NCBI RefSeq assembly: GCF_030450125.1 | Contig: NZ_CP123923.1 | Coordinates: forward strand, 2,480,001-2,544,000 | Origin: Streptomyces sp. WP-1 | Lineage (GTDB): Bacteria; Actinomycetota; Actinomycetes; Streptomycetales; Streptomycetaceae | DNA: 64,000 bases | Direction: 5' to 3' | Shown: positions 33,710 to 42,492 of the stretch, in pieces | Position numbering within the stretch: position 1 is the stretch's first letter | Layout: every line of letters begins with the position of its first letter | Position numbers and translations under genes: made by a program | The notes under the pieces: generated by a model | Databases searched by the model: none | Told to the model about the DNA's origin: nothing | What the model saw: the letters and a program-made list of their open reading frames with translations, nothing else

Positions 33710-34044
33710 TCGTCGCCTTGTGCCGTTCTGCCGTGAAGTGCCGTCAAGTGCCGTCAAGTGCCGTGACCGTGTGTGCGGTGCGGGGAGGTCGTGGGCCGAA
33801 AGGGGGCCGCCTGGGTGAGGTGTCGGTCCGATGTCGAGTTGGGTGGTCTGTGGAGACGTCTTCGTGAGCGTAGCGTGACTGAGGAGTCGCGGTGCGCGAA
33901 CGACGAGGCACCACCCCTGCGCGGGTCTCGGGGGCCCCATCGGCATCACCTTCCGCAGGTCGCTCTGTGTGATGGCGGATGGGCGCCAACTGCGGGAAAC
34001 CCCAAGGGCGTCGGGTGTTCCCCCGGACGGCCGAACACGCTCGG
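33710..34044. other. whiG upstream region, no gene
   Basis: The 335 bases between whiG and the end of dprA hold no credible gene. They contain the 10-bp tandem repeat (33731-33760) and presumably the whiG promoter. No terminator hairpin after dprA is obvious. Confidence 0.6.
33731..33760 (-). repeat. 10-bp tandem repeats carrying -35-like TTGACG
   Basis: On the whiG strand CACTTGACGG occurs twice and CACTTCACGG once, in exact tandem, ending about 22 bases before the whiG ATG. Part-matches (CCGT...) flank on both sides. Two TTGACG hexamers therefore lie 10 bases apart just upstream of whiG. Confidence 0.75.
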
Positions 34045-35400
34045 TCAGCATGGGGAGCGGCCCGTCCGGGCCGAGATCACCGCCTGGCGTGTCAACTTCC
34101 AGCCATCGCCATGTCGTTCGACGTATCCAAGTGCTCGGAGTTCGTACAGTCTCGCGATCGCCTCGTCCGGGGTGGTGCGGGCGGCCGCCGCGATCTCCCC
34201 GGCGGGGGCCGCGCGGTCGCCGGGCAGCGCGGCGAGGACGGTTCCGGCGGCCGGTGCCAGCAGGTCGCGGGGCAGCACCGGGCCCCTGCGGGGCGGGGCC
34301 AGGTCGCCCATGTCGCCGACGAGTTCGGCCACCTCGGCGGCGTCGGTGACGAGGGTGGCCTCGCCGCGCAGCAGTTCGTGCACCCCGGCGCTGAGGGCGC
34401 TGGTGACCGGGCCCGGCACGCCCATGGTGTGTCTGCCCAGGCGCTGCGCGGCCCGCGCGGTGGCGAGCGAGCCACTGCGGCAGGCGGCCTCCACGACGAC
34501 GGTGCCCCTGGTCAGGGCGGCGATGACGCGGTTGCGCAGGATGAAGCGGCTCGGGGTCGGGTGGTCGCCCGGGGGCAGTTCGCCGATCACCAGGCCCTGG
34601 TGCGCGATCCGTTCGATCAGGGTGGTGTGGCCGCGGGGGTAGGGCCGGTCGACGCCGCTGGCCAGGACGGCGACGGTGGCTCCGCCGGCGGCGAGGGCGC
34701 CGCGGTGGGCGGCGGCGTCGATGCCGTAGGCGCCGCCGGAGACGACGACCCAGCCGCGTTCGGTGAGGCCGGCGGCGAGGGTGGCGGCGACGTGGGTGCC
34801 GTACTCGGTGCAGGCGCGGGCGCCGACCACGGCGACCGAGCGCAGCGCCCACATGCGCAGGCTGGGGCGGCCGCGGACCCAGAGTCCGAGGGGGCGGGCG
34901 TCCCCGAGGTCGTCCAGCTGCCGGGGCCACTCGGGGCTTCCCGGCGCGACGAAGCGGGCGCCCGCCGCCCGGGCCCGTGCCAGGTCCCGCTCCGGTTCGG
35001 CCCGCGCGGCCCGCGCCAGGAGCCCGGCCCACCGCACCTTGCCGACCCCCGGCAGCGCCGCGCCCCCTGCCCTGACCCGCCGCACCACCTCTCCGACTCC
35101 GACCTCCCTCACCCATCGCCCCCCGACCTCGTCCCCGGGCTCGATCACCCGCCCCAGAAAGATCCGGCCGAGTGTCTCCTCGTCCACAGGGGGGTCGGGG
35201 TCGGGGGGCGGGGCTGCCGCACCAGGACCGACCTCGGTCAGGCGAGGATCAGGGCAGGAACCGAGGCCAAGGCTCGGGCCGGGGCCGGGGCCAGGACCGT
35301 CTCCTCCGGTCCTGGCCGGTGAAGTCGGTTCGGGGGGTGGCGGGTTCTCCTCGGTCCGTCCGGGTGCTGGTCGGCCTGCCGTGAGGCCGTCGCCGGTCAT
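34045..35400 (-). CDS. dprA: DNA-processing protein DprA
   Basis: A 451-residue DprA/Smf. The Rossmann core has [45 protein letters not shown]-like [14 protein letters not shown], and [17 protein letters not shown], all typical. A C-terminal winged helix follows (about 385-430). Residues 1-80 are a glycine/proline-rich extension. DprA loads RecA on incoming single-stranded DNA. ATG 35400 overlaps the stop of the ComM gene by 4 bp. Confidence 0.94.
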   Translation of the reverse strand: MTGDGLTAGRPAPGRTEENPPPPEPTSPARTGGDGPGPGPGPSLGLGSCPDPRLTEVGPGAAAPPPDPDPPVDEETLGRIFLGRVIEPGDEVGGRWVREVGVGEVVRRVRAGGAALPGVGKVRWAGLLARAARAEPERDLARARAAGARFVAPGSPEWPRQLDDLGDARPLGLWVRGRPSLRMWALRSVAVVGARACTEYGTHVAATLAAGLTERGWVVVSGGAYGIDAAAHRGALAAGGATVAVLASGVDRPYPRGHTTLIERIAHQGLVIGELPPGDHPTPSRFILRNRVIAALTRGTVVVEAACRSGSLATARAAQRLGRHTMGVPGPVTSALSAGVHELLRGEATLVTDAAEVAELVGDMGDLAPPRRGPVLPRDLLAPAAGTVLAALPGDRAAPAGEIAAAARTTPDEAIARLYELRALGYVERHGDGWKLTRQAVISARTGRSPC

Positions 35401-37022
35401 GTCAGTGCGCCGATGGCCATCGGGACCCCGCGCGGGACGCCGGTGCGCAGATGCAGGGCGAGGGCGACGTCGGTCGCGTCCGGGCGGTCGTGTCCGACGA
35501 GGTCGGCGACCGTCCAGGCGACACGCAGCACCCGGTCGATGCCACGGGCGGTGAGCACGCCCCGCTCCAGGCTGCGCTCGGCCTCGTCCATCGCCCCGCT
35601 GACGGCCTGGAACCGGCTGCGCAGCTCCCTGCCGGGGACCTCGCTGTTGGTGCGCCAGGGTGAGCCGGCGAGGCGGGCCGCCGTACGCTCCCTTGCCCCG
35701 CGGACCCGGTCCGCGACGGTCGCCGTGGGCTCCCCGCGGGCGCCCGGCGCGGTGAGCTGGGCCCGGGTGACCGGATCGACCTCGACGCGCAGGTCCACCC
35801 GGTCCAGCAGGGGCCCGGAGAGCCGGGCCTGGTAGCGGCGGATCGCCGAGGGCGGGCACTCGCACAGGGCGTCGCGCTGGGAGAAGCGGCCGCAGGGGCA
35901 GGGGTTGGCCGCGAGCACCATCAGGAAGCGCGCCGGAAAGCGGACCACTCCCGCGCTGCGCGCGATCACGACATGCCCGGACTCCAGGGGCTGCCGCAGC
36001 GCGTCCAGGGTCTGGCTGTGGAACTCGGGTGCCTCGTCCAGGAACAGCACTCCGCGATGGGCGAGGGACACCGCCCCCGGGCGCGCGATGCCGGGGCCGC
36101 CGCCCACGAGCGACTGCATCGTCGCCGAGTGGTGCGGGGCGCAGTAGGGGGCGATGTCGATGAGCGGCTTGCCCGGTGGCAGCAGCCCCGCCACCGAGTG
36201 CACCGCTGTGACCTCCAGGGACTCCTCCCTGGTGAGCCTCGGCAGCACCGCGGGCAGGCGTTCGGCCAGCATCGTCTTGCCCGCGCCCGGCGGCCCCTCC
36301 AGGAACAGATGGTGTCCGCCGGCGGCGGCCACCTCCACGGCCGTACGGGCCGAGGTCTGGCCGACGACGTCCGCGAGGTCGTGCTCGCAGTCGTGCTGGG
36401 CCGCGCCGAGACTGTGCATGCCGGTGGCGGCGCCGGTGCCCGGCACCCGCAGCCCGGCCAGCAGCGGGTCCGGGCGGCCCAGTTCATCGGGCTCCTCCTC
36501 GGGCACGGGTTCCTCGGCCAGTACCGCGATGAGCTGGCGCAGGCTGCGGACGCCGAGCACCGAGACACCGGGGACCAGCGCGGCCTCCGCGGCGGCGCAC
36601 TCGGGCACGACCACCTGCTCGTACCCCGCGTCGGCCGCGGCGAGGACCGCGGGCAGGATGCCCCGTACGGGACGCACCCGACCGTCCAGCCCGAGTTCCC
36701 CGATCATCACGATGTCGGCGAGGACCCGGGGGTCGATCCGTTCCGCGGCCCCGAGGACGGCCGCGGCGACCGCCAGGTCGAAGCCGCTTCCGCTCTTGGG
36801 CACGGAGGCGGGGCTGAGGCCGACGGTGAGCTTCTTGGCGGGCCAGGGCGCGCCGGAATTCACCACCGCCGCCCTCACTCTGTCCCTGCTCTCCGTCAGG
36901 CTCTTGTCCGGGAGGCCGACCAGGGTGAAGGCGGCGACGCCGGGTTCGAGGTCGGCCTGGACCTCGACGACCACGCCCTCGACGCCGACGAGGGCGACGG
37001 AGCAGGTGCGGGCGAATGCCAT
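35397..37022 (-). CDS. YifB/ComM-family Mg-chelatase-like AAA+ ATPase
   Basis: A 541-residue protein. The N-terminal Lon-like domain (VALVGVEGVVVEVQADLEPG, FTLVGLPDKSLTESRDRV) is followed by the chelatase AAA+ domain with Walker A LEGPPGAGKTMLAERLP and Walker B GVLFLDEAPEF. A C-terminal Mg_chelatase_C domain follows. The zinc-type LAANPCPCGRF is present. ComM is a helicase that aids branch migration in natural transformation; here its adjacency to dprA is conserved, though Streptomyces is not known to be naturally competent. Confidence 0.93.
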   Translation of the reverse strand: MAFARTCSVALVGVEGVVVEVQADLEPGVAAFTLVGLPDKSLTESRDRVRAAVVNSGAPWPAKKLTVGLSPASVPKSGSGFDLAVAAAVLGAAERIDPRVLADIVMIGELGLDGRVRPVRGILPAVLAAADAGYEQVVVPECAAAEAALVPGVSVLGVRSLRQLIAVLAEEPVPEEEPDELGRPDPLLAGLRVPGTGAATGMHSLGAAQHDCEHDLADVVGQTSARTAVEVAAAGGHHLFLEGPPGAGKTMLAERLPAVLPRLTREESLEVTAVHSVAGLLPPGKPLIDIAPYCAPHHSATMQSLVGGGPGIARPGAVSLAHRGVLFLDEAPEFHSQTLDALRQPLESGHVVIARSAGVVRFPARFLMVLAANPCPCGRFSQRDALCECPPSAIRRYQARLSGPLLDRVDLRVEVDPVTRAQLTAPGARGEPTATVADRVRGARERTAARLAGSPWRTNSEVPGRELRSRFQAVSGAMDEAERSLERGVLTARGIDRVLRVAWTVADLVGHDRPDATDVALALHLRTGVPRGVPMAIGALT

Positions 37023-37385
37023 TCAGGCCACCCCCCGGGCGTGCTCGACCTGGGGTGCGCCGCGGCCGGGGACGAGGACGCCGACCAGGTCGATGCGGAC
37101 CCCGCCCGGTGGGGCGCCGCCGTGGGCGTGGATCCAGTGTTCGGCGAGGTCGCGCAGCCGGGCGGCCTTCTCGGGGGTCACCGCGGCCATGGGATGTTCG
37201 TACCGGCCGCCCGCGCGGGTCTTGACCTCGCAGACGACCAGGATCTCGCCGTCCCTGGCCACGATGTCGATCTCGCCGCTGCGTCCGGCGCGCCAGTTGC
37301 GCGCCAGGATCGTCATCCCGCCCTCGGCCAGCCGCCGGGCGGCCAGGTCTTCTCCGTACCTGCCGATCGCTTCTCGTGCGTTCAT
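37023..37385 (-). CDS. YraN-family (UPF0102) endonuclease-like protein
   Basis: A 120-residue Holliday-junction-resolvase-like protein. [15 protein letters not shown], then [20 protein letters not shown] contain the E-D-ExK nuclease residues. It abuts the ComM gene start with no gap. ATG 37385 has GGAGGTG about nine bases upstream. Function in this family is not settled. Confidence 0.92.
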   Translation of the reverse strand: MNAREAIGRYGEDLAARRLAEGGMTILARNWRAGRSGEIDIVARDGEILVVCEVKTRAGGRYEHPMAAVTPEKAARLRDLAEHWIHAHGGAPPGGVRIDLVGVLVPGRGAPQVEHARGVA

Positions 37386-37511
37386 GTCGGCACCACCTCC
37401 GGCGCCAACCGTCACGCATCCCGCCCCACCGAGTGGATCTTGGTGGGCTACCGGGTGGTTGTGGAAAAACCCGTCACCCGGATGGGTCTATCGGACGGAA
37501 ACCGCAGGTCA

Positions 37512-37820
37512 TCAGCCGCCCGGCAGTTCCAGATCGCTCTTGTTCAGCTCCTCGATGTTCACGTCCTTGAACGTGAGCACCCGGACCTGCTTGACGAACC
37601 GGGCCGGCCGGTACATGTCCCAGACCCAGGCATCGGCCATCGTCACCTCGAAGAACACCTCGCCCTGGACGGAGTGCACCTGCATCTCGTAGTCGTTGGT
37701 GAGGTAGAAGCGCCGTTCCGTCTCGATCACGTATTTGAACAGACCGACGACATCTCGGTACTCCCGGTAGAGCTTCAGCTCCATCTCGGTCTCGTACTTC
37801 TCGAGGTCCTCGGCGCTCAT
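37512..37820 (-). CDS. DUF2469 conserved actinobacterial protein
   Basis: A 102-residue protein beginning MSAEDLEKYETEMELKLYRE, with FKYVIETERRFYLTNDYEMQ and VFFEVTMADAWVWDMYRPAR. These are diagnostic of DUF2469, a family kept across Actinobacteria next to yraN and comM. It has no membrane segment and no known function. ATG 37820 has GGGGAA upstream. Confidence 0.93.
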   Translation of the reverse strand: MSAEDLEKYETEMELKLYREYRDVVGLFKYVIETERRFYLTNDYEMQVHSVQGEVFFEVTMADAWVWDMYRPARFVKQVRVLTFKDVNIEELNKSDLELPGG

Positions 37821-37876
37821 GGCATGTTCCCCTTCAGCCGTGCGATCCACCCATTGTGCGCCAGTTCCGCCGGCCC

Positions 37877-38395
37877 TCAGACGATTTCCGTGTCGAGGGT
37901 CACGGGGGCGGCCGGGGGACCCTCGTCGAGCAGCGTGCGCAGCAGCTCGGCGAGTCTGGTCGGATACACCGTCTCATGTGCCCGGGTCAGTTCCCGGCAC
38001 GTCCACCAGCGCGCTCCGGCGACGCTGCGCCGCTCCAGCTCCGTCAGACCGGTCGGCGCGGTCGCGGTCCGGGTCGTACGGGCCAGGTAGTACCACTCGT
38101 CCTGGTCCCAGCGGCGGCCCGCGAACGGGAAGGAGCAGCGGCGCCGCCACAGCACCGGGCCGAGGTCGACCTCGGTGATGCCGGTCTCCTCGGCCAGTTC
38201 CCGCAGCGCGGCCTCAGCGCGGGTCTCGGTGCCCTCCAGGCCGCCGCCGGGCGTGAACCACCAGTCGTCGGCGGGGTCGTCGGGCTCATGGCCGTGCAGC
38301 AGCAGGATGCGGTCCTGGGGGTCGAGCAGCACCACACGGGCCACCTTGCGCAGGCCACCCTCGTACGGCTGTTCGCACTCGGGCTCAGCGGACAC
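37877..38395 (-). CDS. Nudix hydrolase
   Basis: A 172-residue protein with an intact Nudix box GGGLEGTETRAEAALRELAE followed by ETGI (G-x5-E-x7-REUxEE). It should hydrolyse a nucleoside diphosphate derivative; the substrate is unknown. GTG 38395 has a GGAG site seven bases upstream and overlaps the signal-peptidase stop by 11 bases; ATG 38419 is an alternative. A published S. lividans study places a sipZ-led operon with unrelated genes here, which this fits. Confidence 0.91.
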   Translation of the reverse strand: MSAEPECEQPYEGGLRKVARVVLLDPQDRILLLHGHEPDDPADDWWFTPGGGLEGTETRAEAALRELAEETGITEVDLGPVLWRRRCSFPFAGRRWDQDEWYYLARTTRTATAPTGLTELERRSVAGARWWTCRELTRAHETVYPTRLAELLRTLLDEGPPAAPVTLDTEIV

Positions 38396-39170
38396 CGGCC
38401 GCCTCCGCGCGGGCGGCACGCGCCCGGGAGCGGCCGGCCCGCTTGGCGATCGGCCCGTAGGCGCCGCCGCCGAGGACGAGCACGGCGCCGACGACGATCA
38501 GCAGCTCGATGGTGGCCAGCGGACCCGGCTGCGAGAGGGGGCCCAGCGCCTCGAACCCGGTGGGGCGCTTCAGTCCGCCCTTCCACGGGAAGACGACGGC
38601 GTCCACACGGGCGATCACCGCGGTGCGGGCGACGGTGCCCTTGGCGGCGTCGGTGAGGTGGGCGGTGGAGTCCAGGGAGCCCTGGCGTTCGTCGCCGAGC
38701 AGGAAGAGCCGGCCCTTGGGGACGGTCACGGTGGCGAAGTTCTGGTTCTCGGCCAGGGTGCCCTTGGGCAGATACGGCTCCTCGATCGGCTTGCCGTCGA
38801 CGGTCAGCCTGCCGTCCGTGCAGCAGGACACGGTGTCGCCGCCGACCGCGACCACGCGCTTGACGACATCGGAGCCGGTGACCCAGCTGCTGTCGCGGAA
38901 GACGACCACATCGCCGCGGCGCACCTGGTCGCCGTCGTCCACCCGCTGGGCGAGCACCCGGTTGCCGGCGTCGATGGTGGGGGTCATGGAGCTGGTGGGC
39001 ACGGTGTACGGCCGATAGCTCAGCGCCGCCCAGCCGAAGCCGCCGAGGAACAGCACCAGGCCCAGGGCCACGGCCACCCCGGAAAGCCGCTGCCCGAGCC
39101 GGCCGCCGCTCGCCGCCGTCCCGGTGCCGCCGCTGCGCGGGGCCGTACGCGTCGTACTCTCACCACCCAT
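38385..39170 (-). CDS. sipZ: type I signal peptidase (fourth copy, SipZ)
   Basis: A 261-residue signal peptidase. The N-terminal anchor is LSGVAVALGLVLFLGGFGWA. Box B with the catalytic Ser is VPTSSMTPTIDAGNRV. The catalytic Lys is in SDVVKRVVAVGGDTV and box E is GDERQGSLDS. A second membrane segment lies near the C-terminus (ATIELLIVVGAVLVLGGGAY). It is separated from the sipW-X-Y block by 111 bases, so it probably has its own promoter. It cleaves signal peptides at the outer face of the membrane. Confidence 0.93.
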   Translation of the reverse strand: MGGESTTRTAPRSGGTGTAASGGRLGQRLSGVAVALGLVLFLGGFGWAALSYRPYTVPTSSMTPTIDAGNRVLAQRVDDGDQVRRGDVVVFRDSSWVTGSDVVKRVVAVGGDTVSCCTDGRLTVDGKPIEEPYLPKGTLAENQNFATVTVPKGRLFLLGDERQGSLDSTAHLTDAAKGTVARTAVIARVDAVVFPWKGGLKRPTGFEALGPLSQPGPLATIELLIVVGAVLVLGGGAYGPIAKRAGRSRARAARAEAAGVR

Positions 39171-39281
39171 GGACCCGCACCCTACCTGTCGGTACCGAGC
39201 GAGGTCAGCCCCTCTTCCAGGACCGGGGGGACAGCTTTCCCCGGGCTTCGCGCGCGGCACGGGAAGGCGTGGACGCGACGC

Positions 39282-40292
39282 TCAGCGCCGGCCGGCGACC
39301 GACGTCGGCAGGGCGTCCGAACGCAGTCGGTCCGCGCGCCGGCGCCGCCATACGACGACGGGGGCGACGGCCGCGACGGCGACGCCCTCGGGGGCGACCG
39401 TCAGGGAGGCGGCCGCGGAGGACTGCTGGTTGCCGAGGCCCGGCTGGTCGAAGGTGTCCGGGACGGGCAGGGTGCCCCAGTGGCTGATGGGCCAGGCCTT
39501 GACGATGGCGCGGCCGACGACCTTGTCGACGGGCACGAAGCCGTGGTTCTTGTCGGTCTGGTTGTAGCGCGAGTCCCGGGAGTTCTGCCGGTGGTCACCC
39601 ATCACCCAGAGGTAGCCCTTGGGGACCTTCACCTTGAACTGGCCGCCCTGGTCGTCCTGGCTGCACGGGGTGTTGCCGGGGTAGACGTACGACGATTCGT
39701 TCAGCGCCTTGCCGTTGACCAGCAGGGGGCCGGTGCCCTTGCACTCGACGGTGTCGCCGCCGACGCCGATCACGCGCTTGATCAGGTCCTTCTCATTGGC
39801 GGAGGGCATCAGCCCGATCCAGCTGAGGACCTTCTGCACCGCGTTCGGGTTCGGCGCGGGCTCGCCCGCCAGCCAGTCGTCCGGGTCGTGGAAGACGACG
39901 ACCTCGCCGCGCTCGGGCTCGGAGCCGAACCACGGGGTGAGCTTGTCGACCAGGACGCGGTCGCCGATCTGGAGGGTGTTCTCCATCGAGGCGGAGGGGA
40001 TCGAGAACGCCTGGACCAGGAAGGTCTTGATCAGCAGCGCGAGGACCAGCGCGATCACGATCAGGATCGGCAGCTCCTTCCAGAAGGAGCGCGGCTTCCT
40101 GGGCGGCGGCGCGGCATCGCCGGTGCCGCCGCTGCCGAAGCCCTGTCCCTCGCGGGGGGCGCCGTCGTCGCCCGTCGCGTCATTCCCGGTGGTCATCGCG
40201 CCGTCCGAACCTGAGTCGTCCGCTGCCGCGGGGTTTCCGCGGTGCTCCTCGCCGTCGTGACCCGACCGTGCGCCAACCGCCACATCCCCCAC
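39282..40292 (-). CDS. sipY: type I signal peptidase (third copy, SipY)
   Basis: A 336-residue signal peptidase. A cytoplasmic N-terminal part (about 1-70, glycine/aspartate-rich) precedes the anchor ELPILIVIALVLALLIKTFL. The catalytic Ser is in FSIPSASMENTLQIGDRV and the Lys in KDLIKRVIGVGGDTVECK; box E is MGDHRQNSRDSRYN. A hydrophobic stretch near the C-terminus may be a second anchor. GTG 40292 has GAGGAG about six bases upstream. Its first 113 bases overlap the end of the preceding sip gene. Confidence 0.92.
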   Translation of the reverse strand: MGDVAVGARSGHDGEEHRGNPAAADDSGSDGAMTTGNDATGDDGAPREGQGFGSGGTGDAAPPPRKPRSFWKELPILIVIALVLALLIKTFLVQAFSIPSASMENTLQIGDRVLVDKLTPWFGSEPERGEVVVFHDPDDWLAGEPAPNPNAVQKVLSWIGLMPSANEKDLIKRVIGVGGDTVECKGTGPLLVNGKALNESSYVYPGNTPCSQDDQGGQFKVKVPKGYLWVMGDHRQNSRDSRYNQTDKNHGFVPVDKVVGRAIVKAWPISHWGTLPVPDTFDQPGLGNQQSSAAASLTVAPEGVAVAAVAPVVVWRRRRADRLRSDALPTSVAGRR

Positions 40293-41271
40293 GCCAACTC
40301 CTCACTCCGTGCCGCCGCCCGCGCCACAGACGGCGCAGGCCCACCACTCCCATAACGAGCGGGAGTTCCGCAGGGGTCGGGAGCCGGGTCATTCCGTTCG
40401 GATTCTCATGGTCAACCCTATGCGACAGGGGCGGAGCCGCAGCCGTCCGCGTCCCGGCGCGGGCAACGCTTGCAAAGGTTTTAGGTTCCTCCAGGCGCGT
40501 CCAGTGGCCGATCGGCCAGCCGATCCACATGGCCCGCCCGACCACCGATTTCACCGACACCGTTCCGCCGTACGGGGAGTCCCGGTGGTAGCGGGAGTCC
40601 GCCGAGTCGGCCCGGTGATCGCCCATCACCCACAGCCGGCCCTCGGGGACGGTGATGTCGAAGCGCATGTCGGACGGGTCGTTGCCCGGATAGAGGTAGT
40701 CCTTCTCGGCCAGCGGCACGCCGTTGACGGTGATCCGCCCTTGCGCGTCGCAGCACTTGACGTGGTCGCCGCCGACCCCGATGACCCGCTTGATCAGGTC
40801 CTTCTCGTTGTCGGACGGCAGCAGCCCGATGAAGCTGAAGCCCTCCTTGAGCTGCTTGACCACGACCGGGTCGGGCTTCTGGGCGGCCTGTTCGCCCGCC
40901 AGCCAGCCGCCCGGGTCGTGGAAGACGACGACGTCACCGCGCTTCGGCTCGGCGCCGAACCAGGGCGTCAGCTTGTCGACCAGGACGCGGTCGCCGATGC
41001 GGATCGTCTGCTCCATGGAGCCGGACGGGATCACGAACGCCTGGACGAGGAAGGTCTTCAGGACCAGCGCGATCAGCACCGCGACACCCACCAGAAGGGG
41101 GATCTCCCGAACGGCTGAACGTCTGCGCTTGCGCTTGACCTTGCGCTGGAGTTTCCGCCGTTCCGCGCGGGTACGGCCGCCGCCGGGCGCGGAGCTGCGC
41201 CGGGAGCCGGCACCGGACGGCTCGGGACCGGCCGGGCCGGAGCCCGCGCGCGGCTTGCCGCGGTTACCCAT
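40180..41271 (-). CDS. sipX: type I signal peptidase (second copy, SipX)
   Basis: A 363-residue signal peptidase. The anchor is EIPLLVGVAVLIALVLKTFL, the catalytic Ser lies in FVIPSGSMEQTIRIGDRV, and the Lys in KDLIKRVIGVGGDHVKCC; box E is MGDHRADSADSRYH. After residue ~280 the tail contains a short hydrophobic patch (LPTPAELPLVMGVVGL) and an arginine/glycine-rich end. It runs 113 bases into the next gene in another frame. ATG 41271 overlaps the sipW stop by 8 bases; GTG 41277 is possible. Confidence 0.9.
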   Translation of the reverse strand: MGNRGKPRAGSGPAGPEPSGAGSRRSSAPGGGRTRAERRKLQRKVKRKRRRSAVREIPLLVGVAVLIALVLKTFLVQAFVIPSGSMEQTIRIGDRVLVDKLTPWFGAEPKRGDVVVFHDPGGWLAGEQAAQKPDPVVVKQLKEGFSFIGLLPSDNEKDLIKRVIGVGGDHVKCCDAQGRITVNGVPLAEKDYLYPGNDPSDMRFDITVPEGRLWVMGDHRADSADSRYHRDSPYGGTVSVKSVVGRAMWIGWPIGHWTRLEEPKTFASVARAGTRTAAAPPLSHRVDHENPNGMTRLPTPAELPLVMGVVGLRRLWRGRRHGVRSWRGGCGGWRTVGSRRRGAPRKPRGSGRLRFGRRDDHRE

Positions 41272-41962
41272 GGGCACCGCCCGTCGCGGCGGGCACGCGC
41301 GCGTAGGCGGGCGACCGCGTCAGATGGGTCCAGTGGGGGTACGGCCAGACGATCCAGTCGGCCCGGCCGATGACGCGGCCGACCGGGATCATGCCGCCGC
41401 CCGGCGAGCCGAGGTGGTCCCGGGAGTCGCTGGAGTCGCTGCGGTGGTCACCGAGGACGAAGAGCGTGCCCGGGGGCACCGAGACGTCGAACGGCACGCT
41501 GGAGGCACTGTCCCCGGGGTAGAGGAACGCCGACTCGTCGACCGCGCGGCCGTTCACCTCGATCCTCCCCCGCTTGTCGCAGCAGACCACATGGTCCCCG
41601 CCCACCCCGACGACCCGTTTGATGTAGTCGCCGTCCCCGAAATACCCGCTTCCGTCGAACACAATCACGTCTCCGCGGGCGGGACCGGCACCGAAGCGGT
41701 AGGTCAGCTTGTTGACGAGGACGCGGTCGCCGATCCGCAGGCCCTCCTCCATGGATCCGCTCGGGATCTGGAAGGGCTGCACCACGAAGGTGCTCAGCAG
41801 GAGCAGGAACACCAGGCAGGCGAAGAGGGTGAGGGTGACGCGGCCGCCCGGCAGCCACTCGGTGATCCGCGTCAGCAACGCGAAACGCGACCGCTCCTCC
41901 GGGCCCGGGAAATCCGGGCGGGAGGTGCGGTCGCGCTTCGTCGGCTGTGCTTCGGTGTCCAT
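41264..41962 (-). CDS. sipW: type I signal peptidase (first copy, SipW)
   Basis: A 232-residue signal peptidase with one N-terminal anchor (VTLTLFACLVFLLLLSTFVV). The catalytic Ser is in FQIPSGSMEEGLRIGDRV and the Lys in DYIKRVVGVGGDHVVCC; box E is LGDHRSDSSDSRDH. It is the shortest of the four and has no second membrane segment. It leads the sipW-sipX-sipY block, 45 bases downstream of rplS. Confidence 0.93.
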   Translation of the reverse strand: MDTEAQPTKRDRTSRPDFPGPEERSRFALLTRITEWLPGGRVTLTLFACLVFLLLLSTFVVQPFQIPSGSMEEGLRIGDRVLVNKLTYRFGAGPARGDVIVFDGSGYFGDGDYIKRVVGVGGDHVVCCDKRGRIEVNGRAVDESAFLYPGDSASSVPFDVSVPPGTLFVLGDHRSDSSDSRDHLGSPGGGMIPVGRVIGRADWIVWPYPHWTHLTRSPAYARVPAATGGAHG

Positions 41963-42007
41963 CGGGGCGAGATGTTATCCGGCCCCGCTATGACTCCGGG
42001 GAGGCGC

Positions 42008-42358
42008 TCAGCTCTCGCGCTTCTCCTTGATCTTCGCGGCCTTGCCGCGCAGCTCACGGAGGTAGTACAGCTTGGCGCGGCGCACGTCACCACGGGTGAC
42101 CAGCTCGATCTTCTCGACGATCGGGGTGTGCACCGGGAAGGTGCGCTCGACGCCGACGGAGAACGAGACCTTGCGGACCGTGAAGGTCTCGCGGACACCG
42201 GAACCCTGGCGACGGATCACAACGCCCTTGAACTGCTGCACACGGGAGCGGTTGCCCTCGATGACGCGCACGTGGACGTTGACGGTGTCACCCGGGCGGA
42301 AGGACGGGAGGTCGCTGCGCAGCGACGCGGCGTCGACGGTGTCGAGCAGGTGAGACAT
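42008..42358 (-). CDS. rplS: 50S ribosomal protein L19
   Basis: A 116-residue L19. Family motifs are [34 protein letters not shown] and [23 protein letters not shown] 42358 gives the usual N-terminus [14 protein letters not shown]; an in-frame GTG at 42385 would add nine residues. It follows trmD by 134 bases, the conserved order rpsP-rimM-trmD-rplS. Confidence 0.97.
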   Translation of the reverse strand: MSHLLDTVDAASLRSDLPSFRPGDTVNVHVRVIEGNRSRVQQFKGVVIRRQGSGVRETFTVRKVSFSVGVERTFPVHTPIVEKIELVTRGDVRRAKLYYLRELRGKAAKIKEKRES

Positions 42359-42492
42359 TTCGTCTGCTTTCTTCGCTGATGCCACAGGTCATCAACGGGA
42401 GTGAAGATGTACAGGGAGCTGCGGCGCGGTCGGGTCGGGCGTCTTGTCCCCCTGTGGCAGGGGCGCACACCGGACGAGCGCACAGCAGCGGC

